Assembly (NCBI GenBank): GCA_023129675.1
Contig: JAGMBM010000057.1
Span: 1-5,988, forward strand
Reading direction: 5' to 3'
Source of the DNA: Hadesarchaea archaeon
GTDB taxonomy: Archaea > Hadarchaeota > Hadarchaeia > Hadarchaeales > Hadarchaeaceae
Length of the DNA: 5,988 bases
Under the pieces are notes generated by a model that worked only from the letters and a program-made list of their open reading frames with translations, was not told the DNA's origin and made no database searches. Each line of letters starts with the position of its first letter. Positions within the stretch are counted from its first letter, which is position 1. The position numbers and the translations under genes were made by a program. Of the stretch, positions 1 to 4,467 are shown one piece after another.

Positions 1-16
1 CCCGTGAGCCACAAGC

Positions 17-25
17 GCCTTAAAT
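17..25 (+). promoter_or_regulatory. TATA-like promoter box of the nucleotidase gene
   Basis: The sequence CGCCTTAAAT lies about 44 bases before the preferred GTG start at 66. Archaeal transcription usually starts about 25 bases after the TATA centre, so the start would fall near 47, leaving a leader of about 19 bases that holds the Shine-Dalgarno at 53-59. The ATG at 24 overlaps this box, which argues against that ATG as the start codon. The call is inferred from sequence and spacing only. Confidence 0.5.
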
Positions 26-52
26 GCGGAACGCCGAATTTCTACTGGGGGA

Positions 53-59
53 GAGGAGG
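53..59 (+). promoter_or_regulatory. Shine-Dalgarno that decides the nucleotidase start
   Basis: GAGGAGG is a near-perfect complement to the 3' end of archaeal 16S rRNA and ends 6 bases before the GTG at 66-68. No comparable site precedes the in-frame ATG at 24. It therefore supports the GTG start. Confidence 0.75.
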
Positions 60-65
60 CTAAAA

Positions 66-1883
66 GTGATAATCGAGCGTTTAAAAGCATCAGTTTTATT
101 GCCGATTTTAGTAGTGATTTCGCTAGTGGTGCCGGCCACATCGCTTCTGGGCCCGACTTTTGCGCACGCAGATCCTGAAAACACGGTCGTCATTGTTATA
201 TTGCATACGAATGATGTCCACAGTCATCTGCTCCCTGAAGGGGAAGTGGGCGGGAGCGCCTACATTGCATCAATCGTGGATAATGAGAGGGGACAGCATC
301 CGGGGAGGGTTTTACTCCTAGATGCGGGCGATATCGTCGACGGTGACCCTGTGGGTGATCTGTTTTATGGAAGGTCCGTCATCGAGGTGATGAATGCCAT
401 GGGGTACGATGCCATGACCGTGGGAAACCACGAGCTCGGTAGATATGGCGGTGATTACACTTACGGTGTGATTCCAATAGAAAATGATTACCTCTTGGAT
501 CTAAAGGGGGTTGCCGAGTTCCCAATGCTGGCGGCCAATGTTTCGATAAACGGCTCAAAACCCCTCGAATCCTACGTGATAAAAGAGATCGATAACGTCA
601 GGATTGGAATAATCGGGGTTACCACCCAATTTTGGTCGCCCGAGAATGTCCAGATTTTGGATCCCGTCAGTGCAGCGCAAGCATGTGTCGACGAAATTGA
701 GAATGAGACCGACTTAATAATTGCCCTCACCCATCTTGGCTTTGATGGTGACAAGAGTCTCGCCTCCAATGTAGAAAACATTGATATCATAGTTGGAGGG
801 CACAGCCACACAATCAGGTGGGAGCCGGAGAACGTCGGGGATACCAAAATCGTCCAAGCTGGGGCACACGGAAAGTATGTTGGCAGGATACGCTTGGAAT
901 TCGACGCGGAAAATCATGATAACTATAATTTTTCATACAATTTGATTGAGGTAAAGCATCCTCCCCTAGAGGAAAATCAGGGAATAGCAGAAATGGTAGA
1001 AAACTATGACAACATAATATCACCTATAGTCGACGTAAAGATAGGTTACACCGGAAATGCATTTTCTTATCCCGAGACAGGGGAAAATGTTGCCGAGTCC
1101 TTCAGAGAGAACACGGGCGCCGATGTCGGTTACCATAATTATGGCGGAATTAGGGCCTCCCTCCCTGCAGGACCCATAATAATAAGGCAGATCCACAAGG
1201 TGCTGCCATATGGCAACAAGCTCATGTCGATGGACCTCAGGGGCGACTACCTGAAGGGTCAATTTGGATATGGCTATGTGGCCGGGGCATACCAAGGGGA
1301 CTCTGAGTGGTATCTGGAAAATGGAGAGCAGATCGAAGACGGCGAATATTACCGAGTATCAACTAACGAATACGTCGGAACGCGGTACGGGTTTACAAAC
1401 GGGGAAAACATCGCCTATCATGGGCTTTGTAGAGATGCGTTTATAGATTACGTGAAAGAGGCTTTTCCTGCTGCCGCTACTGAGTTCAGCTTAGTTACGC
1501 TTTATAAGGTCGGCCTAGACGCGAAACTTTACCTTGAGAACGGTTCGAAGCTTGTCGTCAAGTTCTACACCTACGGGGGTGCCTTCGAGGGTGAAAGTGT
1601 GTTTGAGAACTTCGCTCCGCCAGCGCACATCGTGAAATTTGAAAACGTCGACCACCCTTGGAACATCGGCGTTAAGAAGGTTAGGTTGGATCTGACTACC
1701 AACAATACCGAGAACGTGATATCGACGATAGATACCTTCGTCGTCCGGAAGGTCACGCTGGAGGCAAGGTGGATGGAAATACCGTTTAGGTGGATTTTGG
1801 AGCTTCCGGAGGGGCCGGAAGCGGTGGCGCTGGAGATAGAGTTTTCGGAAATACCGCTGTATTGGGTGCTGGCCCCGTCCTGA
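66..1883 (+). CDS. secreted 5'-nucleotidase / UshA-type metallophosphoesterase
   Basis: This is a 605-residue protein if it starts at GTG 66; an ATG at 24 would add 14 residues but overlaps the TATA box and lacks a ribosome binding site. Residues 1-35 form a signal peptide (charged start, hydrophobic core, Ala-His-Ala before Asp-Pro), so it acts outside the membrane. The calcineurin-like metallophosphatase domain (about 40-300) has all the usual metal ligands: D50 and H52 in N-D-V-H, D89 in A-G-D, N121-H122 in G-N-H-E, H223 in T-H-L-G, and H246 and H248 in G-H-S-H. The 5'-nucleotidase C-terminal domain (about 325-470) shows N-Y-G-G-I-R at 358-363 and L-P-Y-G-N near 380. The family hydrolyses nucleoside monophosphates, UDP-sugars or 2',3'-cyclic nucleotides; which one is not evident here. 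About 130 further residues form an unassigned beta-rich extension with no C-terminal membrane anchor. It is a single-gene unit, convergent with the small membrane protein gene. The family call is firm and the substrate open. Confidence 0.93.
   Translation: MIIERLKASVLLPILVVISLVVPATSLLGPTFAHADPENTVVIVILHTNDVHSHLLPEGEVGGSAYIASIVDNERGQHPGRVLLLDAGDIVDGDPVGDLFYGRSVIEVMNAMGYDAMTVGNHELGRYGGDYTYGVIPIENDYLLDLKGVAEFPMLAANVSINGSKPLESYVIKEIDNVRIGIIGVTTQFWSPENVQILDPVSAAQACVDEIENETDLIIALTHLGFDGDKSLASNVENIDIIVGGHSHTIRWEPENVGDTKIVQAGAHGKYVGRIRLEFDAENHDNYNFSYNLIEVKHPPLEENQGIAEMVENYDNIISPIVDVKIGYTGNAFSYPETGENVAESFRENTGADVGYHNYGGIRASLPAGPIIIRQIHKVLPYGNKLMSMDLRGDYLKGQFGYGYVAGAYQGDSEWYLENGEQIEDGEYYRVSTNEYVGTRYGFTNGENIAYHGLCRDAFIDYVKEAFPAAATEFSLVTLYKVGLDAKLYLENGSKLVVKFYTYGGAFEGESVFENFAPPAHIVKFENVDHPWNIGVKKVRLDLTTNNTENVISTIDTFVVRKVTLEARWMEIPFRWILELPEGPEAVALEIEFSEIPLYWVLAPS
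1775..1856 (+). repeat. short internal repeat at the nucleotidase C-terminus
   Basis: The ten bases GGAAATACCG occur at 1775-1784 and again at 1847-1856, exactly 72 bases (24 codons) apart and in frame. They encode E-I-P-F-R-W-I-L and E-I-P-L-Y-W-V-L, so the last part of the extension seems to contain two related beta strands. The spacing is a whole number of codons, which fits a small tandem duplication, but two copies this short could also arise by chance. Confidence 0.35.
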
Positions 1884-1915
1884 AGTGATCGACGGCAAGT
1901 TTATCTAGTTCAAGA

Positions 1916-1956
1916 GGGGCGCCGTGAGCACCCCGAGCCTTTAATCTTTCTGTTTG
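1916..1956 (+). terminator. possible terminator of the nucleotidase gene
   Basis: A GC-rich hairpin (GGGG, one mismatch, GC, loop, GC, CCCC at 1916-1934) is followed by a T-rich but interrupted tract (TTTAATCTTTCTGTTT). Its position, 33 bases after the stop codon, is suitable. The T-tract is weaker than that of the other terminators in this window. Confidence 0.3.
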
Positions 1957-1993
1957 GTTCATGGCACAATTAAATGCGTATTTTCAAGCAAGC

Positions 1994-2011
1994 AAAAAAA
2001 TGGGTCGCCCC
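1994..2011 (-). terminator. hairpin plus T7 terminator of the small membrane protein gene
   Basis: Read on the minus strand, GGG-GCGA-CCC forms a three-base-pair stem closed by a GNRA-type GCGA tetraloop, then A and seven T (2000-1994). It lies 24-41 bases after the stop codon at 2035. Archaeal termination depends mainly on the T-run; the hairpin is an extra. Confidence 0.55.
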
Positions 2012-2034
2012 TTGACTACGCATGCTATGAAATT

Positions 2035-2352
2035 TCACAAGCGGCTGTTGTTACCTTTTTTCTTCCTCTGCCGCGCTGCTTCCCTTTGATTGCCAACCCT
2101 GGGTGGGAAATTGTGAATGTCATGGACAAAATAAGGGATTGCTATATGTCTGTGTCTCTCGATCTCATCCAGTGCGGTATCGCTGAGCTTTGGGACTGAA
2201 CCGGAAAGCCACACCAAAGTACCGACTATCCCAATTGCAAAAGCCGACAAGAACACAAAGTTGAGGTTTAAGGGGCAGATAAAAGTCCCAAATATAAACC
2301 ACCCGATCGCCAGCATTATCAAGACCTTTCCAAACATGATCTTGCGCGCCAA
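2035..2352 (-). CDS. small two-helix membrane protein of unknown function
   Basis: This is a 105-residue protein that I do not recognise. Residues 8-28 and 30-51 are two hydrophobic segments joined by a very short Pro-Leu-Asn turn, giving a membrane hairpin. The remaining half (about 52-105) is polar, with an acidic stretch (D-E-I-E-R) and a strongly basic end (R-Q-R-K-K-K), probably cytoplasmic by the positive-inside rule. The start is TTG at 2352, with GGGGG at 2361-2365 13 bases upstream and a TATA-like box 40 bases upstream; the next ATG, at 2337, has no such site. It has its own promoter and terminator, so it seems independent of the MFS gene 200 bases upstream. An overlapping + strand frame (1954-2199) is judged a shadow. 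The weak point is the lack of any recognised homology. Confidence 0.6.
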   Translation of the reverse strand: MARKIMFGKVLIMLAIGWFIFGTFICPLNLNFVFLSAFAIGIVGTLVWLSGSVPKLSDTALDEIERHRHIAIPYFVHDIHNFPPRVGNQREAARQRKKKGNNSRL

Positions 2353-2360
2353 GACTGTGT

Positions 2361-2365
2361 CCCCC
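2361..2365 (-). promoter_or_regulatory. Shine-Dalgarno that decides the TTG start at 2352
   Basis: GGGGG on the minus strand begins 13 bases before the TTG. The padR and mini-gene sites begin 12 bases before their ATGs, so the spacing matches. It favours TTG 2352 over ATG 2337. Confidence 0.5.
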
Positions 2366-2388
2366 GATCGTTATTTTGTTGCCGGTTA

Positions 2389-2396
2389 ATTTTAAG
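2389..2396 (-). promoter_or_regulatory. TATA-like box of the small membrane protein gene
   Basis: CTTAAAAT on the minus strand is centred about 40 bases before the TTG start. It predicts a transcription start near 2367 and a leader of about 15 bases that includes the GGGGG site. Confidence 0.5.
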
Positions 2397-2555
2397 TTTG
2401 TGATATTTTATGTTAAGGCGCAAATTTTCTTTTTAAGAGAAGCGAGGTAAAGCCTGAACTAAGATAAATTGTGATCAAATTCCCACGAGGGTCCAGACGA
2501 GGGTAAATAGCGTGCCCACGCCCAAGAAGCAACCTTTGGTCTTCGAGTAGCTCGT

Positions 2556-3686
2556 TTACCCGATTAATGCTTTGCTTTCCGCGCGTGGGGGCTTCAGCGC
2601 TGCCACCATGAGCAACGTCGCCACGAACGAAAGCACCGCAGCGAAAGCGAATGCAGCCCATGAACCGACAACTTGCCAGAGCACTCCTGCGATGACGCTG
2701 GCCGGCAACAGGGCTAATCCAATGGCGCTGTGGAAGGCCCCCATTGCAGTCCCCCGAAGTCGTGGGACGACCAAGTCGGCGACGTAAGCGCGTTGAACCC
2801 CCACAACTAAGCCCATGAAGACACCATAGAGCGCGAACAACGGTAGCACTTGCCACGCGCTGGTCGCCGAAGCAAATCCCACGGAGGTAAGGCCGAAGAT
2901 ACAATAGCCCGAGGCGATTACGGGGCGCCTCCCCACGCGGTCGGAGAGCACGCCAGCTGGAAGCGAAACCGATGCATAGACCACGTTGAAGAACATGTAA
3001 AGGAGCACTACCTGCCCTACCCCCAGTCCAAGCTCGCTGGCTCGAAGAATCAGAAATGCCCAGCTGAGGTTTGCCAGCGAGAATAAAGTGACAACTGTGA
3101 GGTAGCGCCTGAAGCCCGGGCTGAGCGAGCCGAGACCAGCCCTGAAGGACAGCTTGGGGGCTCGTTTTCTCCTCACCTCACGCGCGAAGAACACGAGGAT
3201 GACAACTGATAGCATCGCTGGGATCGAGGCGAGCAGGAAAATATCCCTGAATCCAAGGAAGAGCAAAAGCAGGAACGCGAACGTTGGACCCAAAATCGCG
3301 CCGACCGTGTCGAGGGCACGGTGAAGTCCGAATGCTTTTCCCCTGACACTAGGTGCACACGAGTCCGCGAGCAGAGCATCTCGGGGCGAGGTCCTGATTC
3401 CCTTTCCAACTCGATCCGTGAACCGGACCCCGAGCGCGTGGATCCATGTGCTGGCGAGGGCAAGGAATGGTTTTGCGACGGTGGAGAGCCAGTAACCCCC
3501 GACGATCAAGGGCTTCCGCTTACCGGTGCGGTCCGACCACCACCCCGAGAAGACTTTTAACAGACTCGCCGCGCTCTCCGCCAGCCCCTCGATGAGCCCC
3601 AGTACGACCGGAGCGGCACCGAGAACTTGGACGGTAAAGATCGGGAAGAGAGGCAACATCATCTCGGTGCTTATGTCAGTGAGCAA
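2556..3686 (-). CDS. MFS transporter, probable PadR-controlled exporter
   Basis: This is a major facilitator superfamily proton-coupled transporter in the cytoplasmic membrane. From the TTG at 3686 it has 376 residues. Two copies of the MFS loop motif mark the two halves: G-W-W-S-D-R-T-G-K-R-K-P at 48-59 and G-V-L-S-D-R-V-G-R-R-P at 245-255. A third signature, D-R-V-G-K-G-I-R-T-S-P-R-D at 91-103, is typical of a large prokaryotic MFS group of unassigned substrate. A basic loop near 170-195 separates the halves. The frame stays open for 22 more codons to 3752, encoding S-N-K-K-G-F-F-F-G-L-G-T-N-V-V-V-L-G-I-V-S, which completes the first helix and gives about 398 residues, the usual family length. 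No ATG, GTG or TTG lies in that extension, so the real start is unclear. The gene follows padR directly, which suggests a drug- or metabolite-responsive exporter. The substrate cannot be named. Confidence 0.9.
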   Translation of the reverse strand: MLTDISTEMMLPLFPIFTVQVLGAAPVVLGLIEGLAESAASLLKVFSGWWSDRTGKRKPLIVGGYWLSTVAKPFLALASTWIHALGVRFTDRVGKGIRTSPRDALLADSCAPSVRGKAFGLHRALDTVGAILGPTFAFLLLLFLGFRDIFLLASIPAMLSVVILVFFAREVRRKRAPKLSFRAGLGSLSPGFRRYLTVVTLFSLANLSWAFLILRASELGLGVGQVVLLYMFFNVVYASVSLPAGVLSDRVGRRPVIASGYCIFGLTSVGFASATSAWQVLPLFALYGVFMGLVVGVQRAYVADLVVPRLRGTAMGAFHSAIGLALLPASVIAGVLWQVVGSWAAFAFAAVLSFVATLLMVAALKPPRAESKALIG

Positions 3687-3755
3687 GCTGACGATGCCAA
3701 GTACAACAACATTAGTCCCTAAACCAAAGAAGAATCCTTTTTTATTTGATAATTA
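3687..3755 (-). other. coding-like extension upstream of the MFS start, no usable start codon
   Basis: The MFS frame is open from the TAA at 3753-3755 to the first TTG at 3684-3686. Its 22 codons encode the missing front of transmembrane helix 1. The first codon, TTA at 3750-3752, is followed by S-N-K-K-G and preceded, 13 bases upstream, by GGGGCTGAT, which matches 7 of 9 bases of the archaeal Shine-Dalgarno complement GGAGGTGAT. A start codon is expected exactly there. The in-frame ATG at 3776, which overlaps the padR stop, is cut off by the TAA after seven codons. Confidence 0.6.
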
Positions 3756-3768
3756 AATCAGCCCCGGT

Positions 3769-4089
3769 TTATTCATGCTGGCTTGCGCCCTTATTTTTCA
3801 GCACTTCGTTGACGAGTTCTTCAATTTTCCCTTTGGATTTTCCAAGGGCTTTGAGCCCCCGAGCTGTGATTTCATAAAAAATTTTTCTCTTTCCCCCGAC
3901 CACAACTTTTTTGCTTTTTAGATAGCCTACTTTCTCTAATCGGTGAAGTGTTGGATAAACCGTGCTTGGGCCTACTGCATAGCCATGTCTTTTTAGCTCC
4001 TTTATCAACCACACACCACAAACCGCCTTCTTGCTGGCGTAGTGAAGGATGTGGATTTTAATAAAACCTAAGAAGAACTCCCTTATCAT
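3769..4089 (-). CDS. PadR-family transcriptional repressor
   Basis: This is a 106-residue winged-helix regulator from ATG 4089. An in-frame TTG at 4110 would add seven residues, but it lies inside the operator palindrome; the ATG has GGAATTGAT starting 12 bases upstream. The PadR fold is clear: helix 1 with I-H-I-L-H-Y, then G-V-W-L-I-K-E-L-K, the recognition helix V-G-P-S-T-V-Y-P-T-L-H-R-L-E, the wing G-G-K-R-K-I-F-Y-E-I-T, and G-L-K-A-L. A C-terminal helix (about 80-100, rich in Lys and Glu) is the usual dimerisation element of the short PadR subtype. PadR proteins bind promoter DNA as dimers and often repress a transporter gene next to them until a ligand binds. Here the MFS gene follows within a few bases, and a palindrome sits at the predicted transcription start. 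The gene is visibly richer in A and T than the MFS gene behind it. Confidence 0.92.
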   Translation of the reverse strand: MIREFFLGFIKIHILHYASKKAVCGVWLIKELKRHGYAVGPSTVYPTLHRLEKVGYLKSKKVVVGGKRKIFYEITARGLKALGKSKGKIEELVNEVLKNKGASQHE

Positions 4090-4090
4090 A

Positions 4091-4120
4091 ATATCAATTC
4101 CTGATATCAATTTTGGATAT
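4091..4120 (-). promoter_or_regulatory. probable PadR operator with overlapping half-sites
   Basis: A perfect inverted repeat ATATCA-N5-TGATAT spans 4091-4107, directly before the padR ATG and across the predicted transcription start near 4103. ATATCAATT also recurs directly at 4091-4099 and 4104-4112, a 13-base period, and GGATAT at 4115-4120 gives a third degenerate site in the same phase. A symmetric site with this spacing fits a dimeric winged-helix repressor. The ribosome binding bases GGAAT form the centre of the palindrome, so bound repressor would cover both transcription and translation signals. That PadR is the binder is inference. Confidence 0.6.
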
Positions 4121-4124
4121 TGCG

Positions 4125-4132
4125 TTAAAAAC
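4125..4132 (-). promoter_or_regulatory. TATA-like box of the padR-MFS unit
   Basis: GTTTTTAA on the minus strand is centred about 39 bases before the padR ATG. It predicts a transcription start near 4103, within the palindromic operator. No equally good box precedes the MFS gene alone, except AT-rich TTTAATTAT around 3748-3756. Confidence 0.45.
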
Positions 4133-4170
4133 CTAACGGTAAAAAAACAAAATCGCTTTAGTTCTAGCTA

Positions 4171-4184
4171 CCGACAAATATCGG
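4171..4184. other. short inverted repeat CCGA-N6-TCGG
   Basis: A four-base-pair inverted repeat sits between two T-tracts on the minus strand (4188-4205 and 4141-4152). It may be a small hairpin within the termination zone of the mini-gene. Its function is not evident. Confidence 0.25.
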
Positions 4185-4187
4185 CCT

Positions 4188-4205
4188 AAAAAAATAAAAA
4201 AAAAA
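4188..4205 (-). terminator. strong T-tract terminator of the 33-residue gene
   Basis: On the minus strand ten T, one A, then seven T follow the stop codon of the mini-gene by 15 bases. This is an almost ideal archaeal oligo-T terminator. A second tract, TTTTGTTTTTTT at 4152-4141, follows 35 bases later and may act as a backup. Confidence 0.7.
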
Positions 4206-4220
4206 TTCTGCTGAGAGAAG

Positions 4221-4322
4221 TCACCGCTTCGGTCTGCCGATCGGGCCTTTGCCCTTTCCGTATCCCTTCCCCTTGCCTTTTCCTTTACTTCTTATTTTTC
4301 TCCCGGGGGTTTTACATCCCAT
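4221..4322 (-). CDS. 33-residue Lys/Gly-rich basic mini-protein, unknown function
   Basis: An ATG at 4322 opens a 33-codon frame ending in TGA at 4221. The product begins M-G-C-K-T-P-G-R-K, continues with alternating Lys-Gly (S-K-G-K-G-K-G-K-G-Y-G-K-G-K-G) and ends P-I-G-R-P-K-R. It has about a dozen Lys and Arg, no acidic residue, one Cys and no hydrophobic core, so it is probably unfolded alone and could bind nucleic acid or a ribosomal partner; this is inference. Expression signals are unusually good for so small a frame: GGAGATGAT starts 12 bases before the ATG and matches GGAGGTGAT in 8 of 9 bases, a TATA-like box is 38 bases upstream, and an 18-base T-rich terminator lies 15 bases after the stop. 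Gly/Arg/Lys-rich mini-proteins are common in archaea, but I recognise no family. An alternative is a short structured RNA. Confidence 0.6.
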   Translation of the reverse strand: MGCKTPGRKIRSKGKGKGKGYGKGKGPIGRPKR

Positions 4323-4330
4323 CTTATCAT

Positions 4331-4339
4331 CTCCACTAC
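4331..4339 (-). promoter_or_regulatory. Shine-Dalgarno of the 33-residue gene
   Basis: On the minus strand, GTGGAGATGAT with GGAG at 4331-4334 starts 12 bases before the ATG at 4322 and extends the match to the 16S rRNA 3' end through ATGAT. It is the strongest argument that the small frame is translated. A second ATG in this stretch opens a frame of only 12 codons. Confidence 0.65.
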
Positions 4340-4355
4340 TTTTTACATTCACGGG

Positions 4356-4363
4356 TTATTAAA
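4356..4363 (-). promoter_or_regulatory. TATA-like box of the 33-residue gene
   Basis: TTTAATAA on the minus strand is centred 38 bases before the ATG. The implied transcription start is near 4335, so the leader would be barely longer than the ribosome binding site. A further AT-rich box (GATTATAAG, about 4393-4401) lies upstream and is less well placed. Confidence 0.5.
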
Positions 4364-4467
4364 TCCTGTTTCGGTGATCTATGGCGACTTAGATTACTTA
4401 TAATCCAATAAACTCCCCATATTTTTTCACCTTGACTTCTGCCGTTTAATCATCCCCAGTTTTGTTC

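Larger units (their letters stand above)
1884..2034. other. convergent intergenic region
   Basis: This stretch separates two genes that converge. On the + strand a weak hairpin (GGGG at 1916-1919 with CCCC at 1931-1934 and a small loop) is followed by a pyrimidine-rich stretch at 1940-1956, which could end nucleotidase transcription. On the minus strand a hairpin and T-run at 1994-2011 fit a terminator for the small membrane protein gene. I see no RNA gene here. Confidence 0.5.

Noticed and set aside
24..65. ATG at 24 as start of the nucleotidase
   Set aside because: It overlaps the TATA-like box and has no ribosome binding site, while GTG 66 has GAGGAGG at ideal spacing and begins a normal signal peptide.
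1954..2199. + strand frame of 81 residues (and the ATG at 1961, 42 residues)
   Set aside because: No Shine-Dalgarno, no recognisable protein features, and most of the longer frame lies antisense to the better supported membrane protein gene.
2544..2554. CGAG-TAG-CTCG hairpin just after the MFS stop as a terminator
   Set aside because: It has a four-base-pair stem with no following T-run on the minus strand, so it does not resemble an archaeal terminator.
2413..2904. minus-strand frame of 163 residues overlapping the MFS 3' end
   Set aside because: It is a shadow frame in GC-rich DNA, low in hydrophobic order and rich in Arg and Gly; the MFS frame explains the same bases.
4381..4467. tiny frames after thrS (M-I-K-R-Q-K-S-R and M-G-S-L-L-D-Y-K)
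   Set aside because: Both have only eight codons and no supporting signals; the stretch is better read as the thrS tail and the upstream part of the next promoter.
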